DNA of 64,000 nucleotides from Proteus terrae subsp. cibarius (GTDB lineage Bacteria; Pseudomonadota; Gammaproteobacteria; Enterobacterales; Enterobacteriaceae), in the NCBI RefSeq assembly GCF_011045835.1, contig NZ_CP047349.1, positions 1-64,000 on the forward strand, given 5' to 3'. The translations under genes were made by a program, and so were the position numbers. The number at the start of each line of letters is the position of its first letter. Within the stretch, counting starts at the first letter, position 1. Positions 45,370-55,370 of this stretch are shown piece after piece. The notes below the pieces were generated by a model. That model did no database searches. It was not told the DNA's origin and was given only the letters and a program-made list of their open reading frames with translations.

Positions 45370-46698
45370 TTATTCGACGATAGTGCCCCAAAGATCATAT
45401 TCGTCTGCATGTTCAATAAGAACACGAACGATTTGTCCTGGTTCTACATCAAATTGCTCATTGAGGTAAACAGCACCATCAATTTCAGGTGCATCGGCCA
45501 TACTACGACCAATTGCACCTTCCTCATCCACTTCATCAATCATAACAAGCAACACTTTGCCGATTTTCTCTTGCAGGCGTTCAGTCGAAATTTGCTGCTG
45601 TAATTGCATAAAGCGATGATAACGCTCTTCTTTCACTTCTTCAGGTACTTGATCGGCTAATTCATTTGCTTTCGCACCATCAACAGGGCTGTATTTAAAG
45701 CAACCTACGCGATCAAGGCGAGCTTCGCTGAGGAAATCCAATAGCATTTGGAAATCTTCTTCTGTTTCACCCGGGAAACCAACAATAAAGGTAGAACGTA
45801 AGGTTAATTCAGGGCAAATTTCACGCCAGCGTTTTACTCGCTCTAATGTACGCTCAACAGCACCTGGGCGTTTCATCAGTTTTAAAATCTTAGGGCTGGC
45901 ATGCTGAAGCGGAATATCCAAATAAGGTAGAATTTTACCTTCTGCCATTAAAGGAATGACATCATCAACATGTGGATATGGATAAACATAATGTAAGCGA
46001 ACCCAAATACCTAATTTTGCCAGTTGTTCACATAAACTGACCATACTGGTTTTGACAGGCATTCCATCCCAAAAACCTGTTTGATGTTTAGTATCAACAC
46101 CATAAGCAGAAGTATCTTGAGAGATAACAAGTAACTCTTTTACTCCTGCATTAACTAATCTTTTAGCTTCACCTAAGACTTCACCAATTGGACGACTGTC
46201 TAAATCACCTCGCATTGATGGGATGATGCAGAAAGTACAACGGTGATTACAACCTTCAGAGATTTTTAAATACGCATAATGACGAGGCGTTAATTTTACA
46301 CCCTGTTCAGGAACAAGGCTGAGAAAAGGGTTGTGATCAGGTTTTGGCACATAGTGGTGAATATGAGATAAAACTTGTTCATAACTATGGGGCCCTGTGA
46401 TCTCAAGTACTTTAGGGTGCACTTCACGAATTTGGTTCTCTTTTGCACCTAAACAGCCAGTAACAATAACTTTACCATTTTCATCGAGTGCTTCACCAAT
46501 CGCTTCTAGCGATTCTTGTACTGCGCTGTCAATAAACCCACAGGTGTTGACGATGACTAAATCAGCATCATTATAGGTAGGAACAACTTGATAACCTTCT
46601 GTACGCAGTTCGGTTAGGATACGTTCAGAGTCCACTAAATTTTTAGGACAACCTAATGAAACGAATCCAATTTTAGGCACTTGATTTGTTTGCGACAT
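45370..46698 (-). CDS. rimO: Ribosomal protein S12 methylthiotransferase RimO
   Basis: Radical-SAM enzyme that adds a methylthio group to an aspartate of ribosomal protein S12. Protein of 442 residues. The N-terminal UPF0004 domain supplies the second iron-sulfur cluster ([19 protein letters not shown]). The radical-SAM motif CNHRCTFC is near residue 150, with a C-terminal TRAM domain from about residue 375. Here it lies next to yibN and envC, where E. coli has gpmM. Confidence 0.96.
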   Translation of the reverse strand: MSQTNQVPKIGFVSLGCPKNLVDSERILTELRTEGYQVVPTYNDADLVIVNTCGFIDSAVQESLEAIGEALDENGKVIVTGCLGAKENQIREVHPKVLEITGPHSYEQVLSHIHHYVPKPDHNPFLSLVPEQGVKLTPRHYAYLKISEGCNHRCTFCIIPSMRGDLDSRPIGEVLGEAKRLVNAGVKELLVISQDTSAYGVDTKHQTGFWDGMPVKTSMVSLCEQLAKLGIWVRLHYVYPYPHVDDVIPLMAEGKILPYLDIPLQHASPKILKLMKRPGAVERTLERVKRWREICPELTLRSTFIVGFPGETEEDFQMLLDFLSEARLDRVGCFKYSPVDGAKANELADQVPEEVKEERYHRFMQLQQQISTERLQEKIGKVLLVMIDEVDEEGAIGRSMADAPEIDGAVYLNEQFDVEPGQIVRVLIEHADEYDLWGTIVE

Positions 46699-47055
46699 GC
46701 TCGTGTTCTCAATACTTTTAAATAAATAACAGATAGTTGTTGTATCTCAGACAGGTATAAATCTTACGTAATATGGGAGATTTTATACGTAAGTAGCCAA
46801 TTAGGGATGCTGATTTATTAATAGCTTGCCTTAAGAGGGATCCTGTAGAGTAAAAAGGTAAGGCCTTTTCAATTCATCATTTTTCACGGAACCGACACTA
46901 ATGGTACATAAATCCGTCAATAAAAAAAATGATTGTTGAGAAACTTTCCGCAAAAATAGAAAGAGAAAAGCAGGAATAGGCTGTAATTGAGCCATGACAA
47001 AGGTATACTTTGGCTCTTTGATACTATTTTTAACCAACGAGAGTGATTGCATCCT
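46699..47055. other. Intergenic region between rimO and yibN
   Basis: A 357-base divergent gap holding both promoters. Visible structure: an 8-base inverted repeat CTTACGTA / TACGTAAG (46763-46770 with 46786-46793) 65 bases before rimO, and a small AAAAGG/CCTTTT hairpin (46853-46869). Just before yibN, a bulged hairpin combines GAGCC...GGCTC with an inner AAAG/CTTT. No known operator was recognised. Frames in the region are shadows without ribosome sites. Confidence 0.45.
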
Positions 47056-47493
47056 ATGCTGCAAGAAGTAATGCAATTTTTCAACCGGCACACCCTGTTA
47101 AGCTTTGTTTGGGTAGCGTTGCTGGTGGCGGTCATTGTATTGACCTTTAAAGGGCTTTTTTCTAAGACGAAAAATATTTCCCGTACAGAAGCGATTTCTT
47201 TGATAAACAAAGAGAATGCGGTGTGTGTTGATATCCGTAGCCGTGATGAATTCCGTAAAGGACACATCATTGATTCTATCAATTTAACGCCTTCTGAAAT
47301 CAAAAATAATAATATTGCTGAGCTGGAGAAATATAAATCACAGCCAGTTATTGTTGTGTCACCATCAGGTATTGAAGGTGCAAAACCTGCAGAAAGCCTA
47401 ATTAAACTCGGTTTTGAAAAAGTCTTTATCTTAAAAGATGGTCTTTCAGGCTGGAGTGGTGAGAATTTACCACTGGCTAAAGGTAAAAAGTAA
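47056..47493 (+). CDS. yibN: Rhodanese-domain membrane protein YibN
   Basis: Protein of 145 residues from ATG 47056 ([19 protein letters not shown]); an ATG three codons earlier is possible. One membrane span at about residues 12-32, then a cytoplasmic rhodanese-like domain ([21 protein letters not shown] to [14 protein letters not shown]). The loop that normally holds the catalytic cysteine reads [13 protein letters not shown] and has no cysteine, so sulfurtransferase activity is doubtful. The function of YibN is not well established. It lies directly upstream of secB; the glutaredoxin gene grxC found between them in E. coli is missing. Confidence 0.88.
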   Translation: MLQEVMQFFNRHTLLSFVWVALLVAVIVLTFKGLFSKTKNISRTEAISLINKENAVCVDIRSRDEFRKGHIIDSINLTPSEIKNNNIAELEKYKSQPVIVVSPSGIEGAKPAESLIKLGFEKVFILKDGLSGWSGENLPLAKGKK

Positions 47494-47562
47494 CGAGCGG
47501 GCAGATTGAGTTCTATACTTACTGCTATTCAATTAATAAGGATATAAAAAGGTAAGATTATT

Positions 47563-48033
47563 ATGTCAGAACAGCAAAACCAAGAGATGACTTTTCAAAT
47601 TCAACGTATCTATACAAAAGATATCTCTTTTGAAGCGCCTAATGCCCCACAAGTTTTCCAAAAAGAGTGGCAACCAGAAGTTAAATTAGATCTGGATACT
47701 TCTTCTAATACTTTAGCTGAAAACGTATATGAAGTTATTCTGCGCGTTACTGTAACCGCAACAATGGATAACGAAACTGCATTCCTGTGTGAAGTTCAAC
47801 AAGCAGGTATCTTTACCGTTGAAGGTATCGAAGGCACTCAACTGGCACATTGCTTAGGTGCATATTGCCCTAACGTTCTGTTCCCTTACGCTCGTGAATG
47901 TATCACTAACTTAGTTAGCCGTGGTACTTTCCCACAACTGAACTTAGCACCTGTTAACTTTGATGCGTTGTTTATGAACTATTTACAACAGCAACAAACT
48001 GATGCTGCTAATGAAGGGGCTGAAGAAGCTTAA
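47563..48033 (+). CDS. secB: Protein-export chaperone SecB
   Basis: Tetrameric cytoplasmic chaperone that keeps precursors unfolded and hands them to SecA. Protein of 156 residues. It begins after a short acidic N-terminus with [19 protein letters not shown] and contains [34 protein letters not shown] in the usual place. The C-terminus is acidic. AAGG lies upstream. Its stop overlaps the start of gpsA (TAATG). Confidence 0.97.
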   Translation: MSEQQNQEMTFQIQRIYTKDISFEAPNAPQVFQKEWQPEVKLDLDTSSNTLAENVYEVILRVTVTATMDNETAFLCEVQQAGIFTVEGIEGTQLAHCLGAYCPNVLFPYARECITNLVSRGTFPQLNLAPVNFDALFMNYLQQQQTDAANEGAEEA

Positions 48034-49049
48034 TGAACGCTTCTATGACAGTTATCGGTGCCGGTTCATACGGCACCGCTTTAGCGATTACCTTAGCGCG
48101 CAATGGTCATGACGTCGTACTTTGGGGTCATGATCCTGAGCATGTTGCAGCGTTAGAACAAGCACGCTGTAATCAGGCATTTCTGCCCGATGTTTCCTTT
48201 CCTGATAGTTTATACATGGAAGCTTCTTTGCAAAAAACCATTGAAGCCAGCCGTAATATTCTTGTTGTGATCCCAAGCCATGTTTTTGGTGATGTATTAC
48301 AACAGATCAAACCCTTTTTACGTCAGGATGCACGTGTTGTTTGGGCGACAAAAGGACTTGAGGCTCATACTGGTCGCTTGTTGCAAGATGTAGCGCGTGA
48401 AGTATTAGGTAATGAAATCCCGCTAGCAGTTTTATCAGGCCCTACTTTTGCTAAAGAGCTTGCCGCTGGTTTACCCACTGCGATTTCTGTGGCATCAACG
48501 GATAATACGTTCTCTGAAGAGCTTCAACAGCTTTTCCATTGTGGCAAAAGTTTCCGTGTTTATAAAAATCCTGATTTTATCGGTGTGCAATTAGGTGGTG
48601 CAGTAAAAAACGTGATTGCGATTGGTGCGGGTATGTCTGATGGTATGGGTTTTGGTGCGAATGCGCGTACAGCGCTGATCACCCGTGGACTTGCCGAAAT
48701 GAGCCGTTTAGGTAAAGCATTAGGTGCAGATGCGGCAACGTTTATGGGAATGGCGGGTTTAGGTGATTTAGTTTTAACCTGTACTGATAACCAATCTCGT
48801 AATCGTCGATTTGGTATGATGCTAGGCCAAGGTTTTGATGTCGATACCGCTCAAGAAAAAATTGGGCAAGTCGTTGAAGGTTATCGCAATACTAAAGAAG
48901 TTCGCGCATTAGCAGAACAAGTTGGTGTTGAAATGCCTATCACAGAGCAGATCTACCAAATTTTATACCAGCATAAAGATGCCAAAGAAGCGGCATTATC
49001 TTTATTAGGCCGTGCAACGAAAGATGAGATAGACAGCAATCTTTTCTAA
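48033..49049 (+). CDS. gpsA: Glycerol-3-phosphate dehydrogenase [NAD(P)+]
   Basis: Makes sn-glycerol 3-phosphate from dihydroxyacetone phosphate for phospholipid synthesis. Protein of 338 residues. The Rossmann motif [12 protein letters not shown] is at the N-terminus. Catalytic lysine regions are in GPTFAKELA and [14 protein letters not shown], and [12 protein letters not shown] follows. The ATG overlaps the secB stop, indicating coupling. Confidence 0.97.
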   Translation: MNASMTVIGAGSYGTALAITLARNGHDVVLWGHDPEHVAALEQARCNQAFLPDVSFPDSLYMEASLQKTIEASRNILVVIPSHVFGDVLQQIKPFLRQDARVVWATKGLEAHTGRLLQDVAREVLGNEIPLAVLSGPTFAKELAAGLPTAISVASTDNTFSEELQQLFHCGKSFRVYKNPDFIGVQLGGAVKNVIAIGAGMSDGMGFGANARTALITRGLAEMSRLGKALGADAATFMGMAGLGDLVLTCTDNQSRNRRFGMMLGQGFDVDTAQEKIGQVVEGYRNTKEVRALAEQVGVEMPITEQIYQILYQHKDAKEAALSLLGRATKDEIDSNLF

Positions 49050-49089
49050 GTCTATTTTAGATAGTTATTTATTTCTGTTTTAAACATAA

Positions 49090-49115
49090 GAAGCCTAAGT
49101 TTTTACTTAGGCTTC
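49090..49115 (+). other. Perfect hairpin between gpsA and cysE
   Basis: Eleven-base perfect stem GAAGCCTAAGT / ACTTAGGCTTC with a TTTT loop, but no T-run after it. It may stabilise or process the gpsA-cysE transcript rather than end it. Confidence 0.5.
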
Positions 49116-49139
49116 AATGTAAAAAGAATGAGAGTGAGT

Positions 49140-49961
49140 ATGTCGCTAGAAGAACTAAAAAGAGTCTGGGATCATATTAAAGATGAAGCAAGATGTTTGG
49201 CAGATTGCGAGCCGATTTTGGCGAGTTTCTTCCATGCGACATTACTCAAGCATGAAAACTTAGGCAGTGCCTTAAGCTATATGCTGGCGAACAAGCTGGC
49301 AACTCAGACTATGCCTGCGATTGCTGTTCGTGAGATTGTTGAAGAAGCCTATCGTAGTGATAACTCTATGATTGAATCAGCAGCTTATGATATTTCAGCC
49401 GTTCGTTTACGCGATCCCGCTGTTGATAAATACTCTACACCTCTGCTTTATCTAAAAGGTTTTCATGCCTTACAAGCTTATCGTATAGCCCATTGGTTAT
49501 GGAACCAAGATCGTAAAGCGCTTGCCGTTTATCTGCAAAATCAAATTTCTGTGACCTTTGGTGTCGATATTCACCCTGCTGCACGTATTGGTCACGGTAT
49601 TATGCTTGATCACGCAACGGGCATTGTGATTGGTGAAACTGCGATTGTTGAGAACGATGTTTCTATTTTACAATCTGTGACTTTAGGGGGTACAGGTAAA
49701 ACTTGTGGTGATCGTCACCCTAAAGTACGCGAAGGTGTAATGATTGGAGCGGGTGCTAAAATACTCGGCAATATTGAGATTGGCCGTGGTGCCAAAATTG
49801 GTGCTGGCTCTGTGGTATTACATGAAGTTCCTGCTCATACCACTGTTGCAGGAGTTCCTGCCCGCATTGTCGGTAAGCCAACGAGTGACAAGCCTTCACT
49901 CGATATGGATCAACACTTTAATGGTGTGGTGCCCGGTTTTGAATGTGGTGATGGCATTTAA
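49140..49961 (+). CDS. cysE: Serine O-acetyltransferase
   Basis: Acetylates L-serine for cysteine synthesis. The start at 49140 (MSLEELKRVWDHIK, preceded by GAGTGAG) gives 273 residues, the E. coli length. An N-terminal helical SATase domain (about 1-140) is followed by left-handed beta-helix hexapeptide repeats. The catalytic aspartate and histidine are in VDIHPAARIGHGIMLDHATG. The C-terminus ends in GDGI; a C-terminal isoleucine is needed for docking into CysK. A paralogue follows with overlapping stop and start. Confidence 0.97.
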   Translation: MSLEELKRVWDHIKDEARCLADCEPILASFFHATLLKHENLGSALSYMLANKLATQTMPAIAVREIVEEAYRSDNSMIESAAYDISAVRLRDPAVDKYSTPLLYLKGFHALQAYRIAHWLWNQDRKALAVYLQNQISVTFGVDIHPAARIGHGIMLDHATGIVIGETAIVENDVSILQSVTLGGTGKTCGDRHPKVREGVMIGAGAKILGNIEIGRGAKIGAGSVVLHEVPAHTTVAGVPARIVGKPTSDKPSLDMDQHFNGVVPGFECGDGI

Positions 49962-50518
49962 TGGCATTAACTGAAGTTACACTCTCTGAGCTGAAGGCTT
50001 GTTTACATGCTGAATATATCGGTGATAACAAGCCTTTTAGTTGGGTGAGACTATTTCATCGCGTCTTTTTCTGCCAACGTTCACGTTATCTATTTTGGTG
50101 GCGTGTCGCCCAATTCTTTTATTTCTCTAAAAGTCGTTTTCTCAAAAAACTTGGCATTCGTATTGGCGCTAAAAATAATCGCAAGTACTGCAACGATATT
50201 TCACTAAGAACACGCATAGGTAAAGGTCTTTCATTACCACATCCCATAGGGATCGTACTGACCAATTACTGCCAATTAGGTGAGAACGTGACGTTAATGC
50301 AAGGTGTCACCATTGGAGTAAAAGAAAAAGATGGCAAAGCAGATATTAGAGTTGGCAACCATGTTTATATTGGCTGTAATTCTTCGATTATCGGCGGAGA
50401 GATAGAGATAGGTGATAATGCAGTGATTGGTGCTCACGCATTGGTATTAAAGGATGTGGGGGAAGGGTGTAGGTATATTACTAAAGTTGTTGCTGAGATC
50501 AGACAACTGTCAGAGTAA
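49961..50518 (+). CDS. Short serine-acetyltransferase-like hexapeptide protein
   Basis: Protein of 185 residues whose ATG overlaps the cysE stop (TAATG), so translation is coupled. It lacks the 140-residue helical SATase domain of CysE. An N-terminal basic/aromatic segment (RLFHRVFFCQRSRYLFWWRVAQFFYFSKS) is followed by hexapeptide repeats from RIGKGLSLPHPIGIVL to EIEIGDNAVIGAHALVLKDV. The aspartate and histidine that align with the CysE catalytic pair (NDIS, LPHPIGI) seem to be kept. It could be an alternative serine acetyltransferase or an O-acetyltransferase for a surface sugar; I cannot choose. Confidence 0.75.
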   Translation: MALTEVTLSELKACLHAEYIGDNKPFSWVRLFHRVFFCQRSRYLFWWRVAQFFYFSKSRFLKKLGIRIGAKNNRKYCNDISLRTRIGKGLSLPHPIGIVLTNYCQLGENVTLMQGVTIGVKEKDGKADIRVGNHVYIGCNSSIIGGEIEIGDNAVIGAHALVLKDVGEGCRYITKVVAEIRQLSE

Positions 50519-50546
50519 TAAGTTAGATTTTTAGTCATTTGAAATT

Positions 50547-50584
50547 AAAAAAGCGCTAGTCATTATTTATGATCAGCGCTTTTT
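50547..50584. terminator. Bidirectional terminator between cysE-like gene and trmL
   Basis: Stem AAAAAGCGCT / AGCGCTTTTT with an additional inner TCAT/ATGA pairing, between convergent genes. Confidence 0.9.
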
Positions 50585-50589
50585 GCATT

Positions 50590-51093
50590 TCAGTCTCTTA
50601 GTAATGCACCAGGATAACCAAGTTGACGCCATGCTTCAAAAACCACAACCGCTACAGTATTTGATAGGTTCATACTACGGCTATCAGCAAGCATTGGAAC
50701 TCTGATTTTCTGCTGAGTCGGCATATTATCCAACACGTAAGGCGGTAAACCACGAGTTTCAGGTCCAAAAAGGAGATAATCTCCATCTTGATAGCTCACA
50801 TTACTATGTGCTGGTGTACCTTTTGTCGTTAACGCAAATACACGTGCACCTGTTGGTGATTGTGCATTATCAGGGTTTAAACCTTCACTTTCTAAAAAAG
50901 CATAGTAATCGTGATGCTGTTTAATATCAGCAAATTCACGGTAATCAAGCCCTGCACGGCGTAGACGTTTATCATCCCAAGTAAAACCCAATGGTTGGAT
51001 TAGATGAAGATGAAAGCCTGTGTTAGCACACAGGCGAATAATATTACCCGTATTCGGTGGAATTTCGGGTTCAAATAAGACGATATTGAGCAT
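50590..51093 (-). CDS. trmL: tRNA (cytidine/uridine-34 2'-O)-methyltransferase
   Basis: SPOUT-family methyltransferase that modifies the wobble position of leucine tRNAs. Protein of 167 residues. The start [21 protein letters not shown] and the knotted SAM site ([30 protein letters not shown]) match TrmL. Minus strand, between the cysE pair and the O-antigen locus; it is the housekeeping edge of that locus. The last ugd gene ends 11 bases upstream of the trmL start, so read-through from the O-antigen operon is possible. Confidence 0.96.
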   Translation of the reverse strand: MLNIVLFEPEIPPNTGNIIRLCANTGFHLHLIQPLGFTWDDKRLRRAGLDYREFADIKQHHDYYAFLESEGLNPDNAQSPTGARVFALTTKGTPAHSNVSYQDGDYLLFGPETRGLPPYVLDNMPTQQKIRVPMLADSRSMNLSNTVAVVVFEAWRQLGYPGALLRD

Positions 51094-51104
51094 ATGAAAT
51101 AGAT

Positions 51105-52271
51105 TTAGTCGTTACCAAAGAGGTCACGAGTATAAACTTTTTCTTCTACGTCGTTTAGCACTGATGACATTCTATTGGTAATAATCACATCAGAGATTGA
51201 TTTAAACTCATTTAAATCACGAACTAATCTTGAGTTAAAGAAGGTTTCTTCTTTCATTTCAGGCTCATAAATCACCACTTCAATGCCTTTGGCTTTAATG
51301 CGTTTCATAATGCCTTGGATAGACGAAGAGCGGAAGTTATCAGAACCGGACTTCATAATTAAACGATAAACACCTACGACTTTTGGTGATCTAGCGATAA
51401 TTGAGTCTGCAATAAAATCTTTACGTGTGCGGTTAGCTTCAACGATTGCACTAATAATATTATTAGGAACAGAATCATAGTTTGCTAATAGTTGTTTAGT
51501 GTCTTTTGGTAAGCAGTAACCACCATAACCAAACGATGGATTATTATAATGGTTACCAATACGCGGATCTAAACAGACGCCCTCGATGATTTGTTTTGAG
51601 TTCAAACCGTAAGATTCTGCATAGCTATCAAGCTCATTAAAGTAAGCAACACGTAGTGCTAAATAAGTATTAGCAAATAATTTGATGGCTTCTGCTTCTG
51701 TGGAGTCAGTGAACAGAACATCAATATCTTTTTTCAGTGCGCCTTGTTGTAAAAGGTCTGCAAACTTTTGTGCTCTTTCTGATTGTTCACCAATCACAAT
51801 ACGAGATGGATATAAATTATCGTAAAGTGCACGACCTTCACGTAAGAATTCAGGGGAGAAAATAATATTATCTGTATTATATTTCTCTCTCATTTCTTTC
51901 GTAAAACCAACAGGAATGGTTGATTTTATAATCATTGTCGTGTTTGGATTATATTCTAAAACATCACGAATAACAGACTCTACTGAAGAGGTATTAAAGT
52001 AGTTTGTTTTAGGGTCGTAATCGGTTGGTGTGGCAATGATAACAAAATCCGCATCTTTATAAGCGAACTCTTTATCTAGTGTTGCCGTAAAGTCGAGCGT
52101 TTTGGTTGCTAAAAACTCTTCAATTTCTTTATCTGTAATTGGAGAGATTTTTTTGTTAAGTAATTCAACTTTTTCTTTATTGATATCTAACGCAACAACT
52201 TTGTTGTGTTGGGAAAGAAGTATTCCGTTAGATAGACCGACATAGCCGGTACCGGAGATGGTGATTTTCAT
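51105..52271 (-). CDS. ugd: UDP-glucose 6-dehydrogenase, copy 1
   Basis: Oxidises UDP-glucose to UDP-glucuronate, a precursor of uronic acids common in Proteus O-antigens. Protein of 388 residues. NAD-binding [11 protein letters not shown] at the N-terminus, catalytic cysteine in [14 protein letters not shown] and the SPEFLREG motif are present. Nearly the same as the copy at 54189-55355, with roughly a dozen amino-acid differences by eye and the same length. Either copy could also serve the 4-aminoarabinose pathway. It is the last gene of the O-antigen unit before trmL. Confidence 0.95.
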   Translation of the reverse strand: MKITISGTGYVGLSNGILLSQHNKVVALDINKEKVELLNKKISPITDKEIEEFLATKTLDFTATLDKEFAYKDADFVIIATPTDYDPKTNYFNTSSVESVIRDVLEYNPNTTMIIKSTIPVGFTKEMREKYNTDNIIFSPEFLREGRALYDNLYPSRIVIGEQSERAQKFADLLQQGALKKDIDVLFTDSTEAEAIKLFANTYLALRVAYFNELDSYAESYGLNSKQIIEGVCLDPRIGNHYNNPSFGYGGYCLPKDTKQLLANYDSVPNNIISAIVEANRTRKDFIADSIIARSPKVVGVYRLIMKSGSDNFRSSSIQGIMKRIKAKGIEVVIYEPEMKEETFFNSRLVRDLNEFKSISDVIITNRMSSVLNDVEEKVYTRDLFGND

Positions 52272-52504
52272 GGTTTCTCTTATCTAAAGTATATGTATTT
52301 ATATAATTTCACTATACTAGAATAAAAATAAATATTTTAGTGTTAATTCTCACTCTTTAGTAAAGGTATAGTATATTTAGCAATCATAAGGATCATATAC
52401 TTATTAAATTAATATAAAATTAATTTTTTATTAGAAAATAAGTAGAGAAGTGTAGGGTGTATTTTAATTATTTGTTAATATAAAGACTATTTAAAATTAA
52501 TCTA

Positions 52505-53452
52505 TTATAAAAATTCATTTTTAACTGTGTTAGCAATACCTTGCTCAAGAGTAACTGGCGCTTTAAAATCAGTATTAGTAATACTATTTGATTTAAATTG
52601 AGTGCGAGCACAGAATTTTTTGATTCGAATACTGCTTACAGGGAATTCTTTACCTGTAACTTTAGAAAGAATATCAAAACAATATCCACCAAGTAATCCA
52701 ATAGCATAAGGAACTTTAATGTGGGTATGTCGTTTATCTAAAGCTGTATAAATGATATCTGTCAATTCATTCATAGTAAAATCAGGTTTATCAATATAAT
52801 TAAATATATGATGGCCAGATTCTATTTTAGTAGCAAATTTTAAGAAAGCAGCGATGTTTTCTACATAAGCCATAGATTTTTTATTATTACCTGAACCCAC
52901 CATTAAAAATTTACCCGACGCTATTTGACGGAATAAATTATAAACGTTGCCTCTATTTCCTTCACCAAAAACAACCGTTGGTCTGATCACTACTAAAGTA
53001 TTTGAAGGGTTTTTCTTATACCATGCTTCATATTGATGTTCTGCATCAAGTTTAGATTTACCATAATCGTTAAATGGATGAAACTCACCATCTTCACCCG
53101 TTTCTTTTTCAACAAATCCATATACAGCAACAGATGAAGTAAATACGATATGTTTAATATTTAACTGTTCAGCAACATCACAAACATTTTTAGCTCCATC
53201 TACATTAACTTCATAATATAAACTAATAGGATGAACATTATCTTTATGTTGTGCTGCTAAGTTGATAATAACATCAGAACCCTTTAATGGTTCAAGTAAT
53301 GTCTCTGGTTTTGTTACATCACCAAATACCCATTTTTCAGGATATTTTTCACTTTTAGCAATATCTACAATTTTAAATTCAATATTTTCTTTAGTTAATT
53401 GATCTGAAAGGCGTGTGCCAATAAAACCTGAACCACCGATGATTGTTAGCAT
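52505..53452 (-). CDS. gnu: GlcNAc-PP-undecaprenol 4-epimerase Gnu-like
   Basis: SDR epimerase of 315 residues with IIGGSGFIGTRL at the N-terminus and the catalytic YGKSK near residue 126. The middle GNRGNVYNLFRQIASGKFLMV and the end segment LLGGYCFDILSKVTGKEFP strongly recall E. coli O157 Gnu (Z3206), which turns GlcNAc-PP-undecaprenol into GalNAc-PP-undecaprenol after WecA. This points to an O-unit that starts with GalNAc. An ordinary UDP-sugar epimerase is the alternative. It lies between a GT2 gene and a 233-base AT-rich gap before ugd copy 1. Confidence 0.82.
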   Translation of the reverse strand: MLTIIGGSGFIGTRLSDQLTKENIEFKIVDIAKSEKYPEKWVFGDVTKPETLLEPLKGSDVIINLAAQHKDNVHPISLYYEVNVDGAKNVCDVAEQLNIKHIVFTSSVAVYGFVEKETGEDGEFHPFNDYGKSKLDAEHQYEAWYKKNPSNTLVVIRPTVVFGEGNRGNVYNLFRQIASGKFLMVGSGNNKKSMAYVENIAAFLKFATKIESGHHIFNYIDKPDFTMNELTDIIYTALDKRHTHIKVPYAIGLLGGYCFDILSKVTGKEFPVSSIRIKKFCARTQFKSNSITNTDFKAPVTLEQGIANTVKNEFL

Positions 53453-53454
53453 AG

Positions 53455-54189
53455 CTATTTTCTCTTCTTTAAAGCATTATAAATGTAATTAATAAAATAA
53501 TAAGATGATTTTATAAAAGATAAATTTAATTCATTTCGATAGATAGACCATTGCCATTGCATTGCTTTTAATTTATTTCCTGATAAGGATTTTTCAGATA
53601 TTCTATATTTAGCTAGTGGTTTTTGGATACAGTATGCTTTTTTACTTTTCTTTAAAATATCTAGCCACATGATATAATCTTCGTGACCTTTATTTTTTTG
53701 ATAAACTTTTCCTATGTTATCCTTATTATAAGCTCCAGTAAGATTGCCAATAAAGTTAGATAAAAGCATATCAGAGTAATTGATTATTTCAGGAGAGACT
53801 CTATGCTTTATTTGATTTGTTTCATCAAAGGTTGTGTAATTGGAACAAACAACATCCCAGCCATTAATTAGTTTCTTATATTGCTCTTCTAACTTATTAG
53901 GAACCCAGAGATCATCACTATCTAAAAATGCAATAAACTTACCTTTAGATAATTTTATTCCAATATTTCTAGATAAAGAAACACCCATGTTCTTTTTATT
54001 TTTAATATATATAATTCTTTCATCTGAAAAAGAAAGAATTATATTTTCAGTCTTATCGCAAGAATTATCATTTATAATATAAATTTTAAAATTTGAATAA
54101 GTCTGGTTCAGTATAGACTCAATACTATAAAATATAGTTTTTTCTGCATTATATGCAGGCATTATAATAGAAAAAATTTCATTATTCAT
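53455..54189 (-). CDS. Glycosyltransferase family 2 (O-antigen)
   Basis: GT-A transferase of 244 residues. It begins FSIIMPAYNAEKTIFYSIESIL and has NDNSCDKT and the metal-binding FIAFLDSDDLW. Its C-terminal part carries HEDYIMWLDILKK, typical of TuaG/Wfb-like enzymes. Its start overlaps the ugd copy 2 stop by one base, and it ends two bases from gnu. Pairing with gnu suggests it may add the second sugar to GalNAc-PP-undecaprenol, but this is inference. Confidence 0.82.
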   Translation of the reverse strand: MNNEIFSIIMPAYNAEKTIFYSIESILNQTYSNFKIYIINDNSCDKTENIILSFSDERIIYIKNKKNMGVSLSRNIGIKLSKGKFIAFLDSDDLWVPNKLEEQYKKLINGWDVVCSNYTTFDETNQIKHRVSPEIINYSDMLLSNFIGNLTGAYNKDNIGKVYQKNKGHEDYIMWLDILKKSKKAYCIQKPLAKYRISEKSLSGNKLKAMQWQWSIYRNELNLSFIKSSYYFINYIYNALKKRK

Positions 54190-55355
54190 TAATCATTACC
54201 AAAGAGGTCACGAGTATAAACTTTTTCTTCAACATCGTTTAGTGCTGATGACATTCTATTGGTAATAATGATATCAGACATTGCTTTAAACTCATTTAAA
54301 TCACGAACTAATTTTGAGTTAAAGAAGGTTTCTTCTTTCATTTCTGGCTCATAAATTACCACTTCAATCCCTTTGGCTTTAATGCGTTTCATAATGCCTT
54401 GGATTGATGATGAGCGGAAATTATCAGAACCTGATTTCATAATTAAGCGATAAACACCGACGATTTTTGGCGATTTTGCAATAATAGAGTCTGCAATAAA
54501 ATCTTTACGAGTGCGGTTTGCTTCCACGATTGCACTAATAATATTATTAGGTACAGAGTCGTAGTTTGCTAAGAGTTGCTTAGTATCTTTTGGTAAGCAG
54601 TAACCGCCGTAACCGAATGATGGATTGTTATAGTGATTACCAATACGTGGATCTAAGCAGACACCTTCAATAATTTGTTTTGCATTTAGGCCATAAGATT
54701 CGGCATAGCTATCTAGCTCATTAAAGAAAGCAACACGCAGTGCTAGATAAGTATTAGCAAATAATTTAATCGCTTCGGCTTCTGTGGAATCAGTAAAAAG
54801 AACATCAATATCTTTCTTTAATGCACCTTGTTGTAAAAGATCAGCAAATTTTTGTGCTCTTTCTGATTGTTCGCCAATCACAATACGAGAAGGGTATAAA
54901 TTATCGTAAAGCGCACGACCTTCACGTAAGAACTCAGGGGAGAAAATAATATTGTTCGTATTATATTTCTCTCTCATCTCTTTAGTAAAACCAACAGGAA
55001 TAGTTGATTTAATAATCATTGTGGTATTTGGATTATATTCTAAAACATCACGAATGACAGACTCTACAGAAGAGGTGTTGAAATAGTTCGTTTTAGGATC
55101 ATAATCGGTTGGTGTAGCAATGATAACGAATTCGGCATCTTTATAAGCGAATTCTTTATTTAATGTTGCTGTAAAGTCGAGCGTTTTGGTTGCTAAAAAC
55201 TCTTCAATTTCTTTGTCTGTAATTGGCGAGATTTTGTTGTTAAGTAATTCAACTTTTTCTTTATTGATATCTAACGCAACAACTTTGTTGTGTTGGGAAA
55301 GAAGTATTCCGTTAGATAGACCGACATAGCCGGTACCGGAGATGGTGATTTTCAT
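54189..55355 (-). CDS. ugd: UDP-glucose 6-dehydrogenase, copy 2
   Basis: Same length (388 residues) and same motifs as copy 1: [19 protein letters not shown] and the catalytic cysteine in [11 protein letters not shown]. Differences include N for K near residue 40, F for Y in RVAFFN, and A for S in GLNAKQ. Many synonymous changes are visible, so the duplication is not brand new. It is coupled to the GT2 gene and placed inside the O-antigen unit, so it is the more likely dedicated supplier of UDP-glucuronate. Confidence 0.94.
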   Translation of the reverse strand: MKITISGTGYVGLSNGILLSQHNKVVALDINKEKVELLNNKISPITDKEIEEFLATKTLDFTATLNKEFAYKDAEFVIIATPTDYDPKTNYFNTSSVESVIRDVLEYNPNTTMIIKSTIPVGFTKEMREKYNTNNIIFSPEFLREGRALYDNLYPSRIVIGEQSERAQKFADLLQQGALKKDIDVLFTDSTEAEAIKLFANTYLALRVAFFNELDSYAESYGLNAKQIIEGVCLDPRIGNHYNNPSFGYGGYCLPKDTKQLLANYDSVPNNIISAIVEANRTRKDFIADSIIAKSPKIVGVYRLIMKSGSDNFRSSSIQGIMKRIKAKGIEVVIYEPEMKEETFFNSKLVRDLNEFKAMSDIIITNRMSSALNDVEEKVYTRDLFGND

Positions 55356-55370
55356 ATTAAAATATCTCTT

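Noticed and set aside
46831..47303. Minus-strand frames before and over yibN
   Set aside because: No ribosome site and no recognisable protein; they overlap the yibN promoter and coding region.
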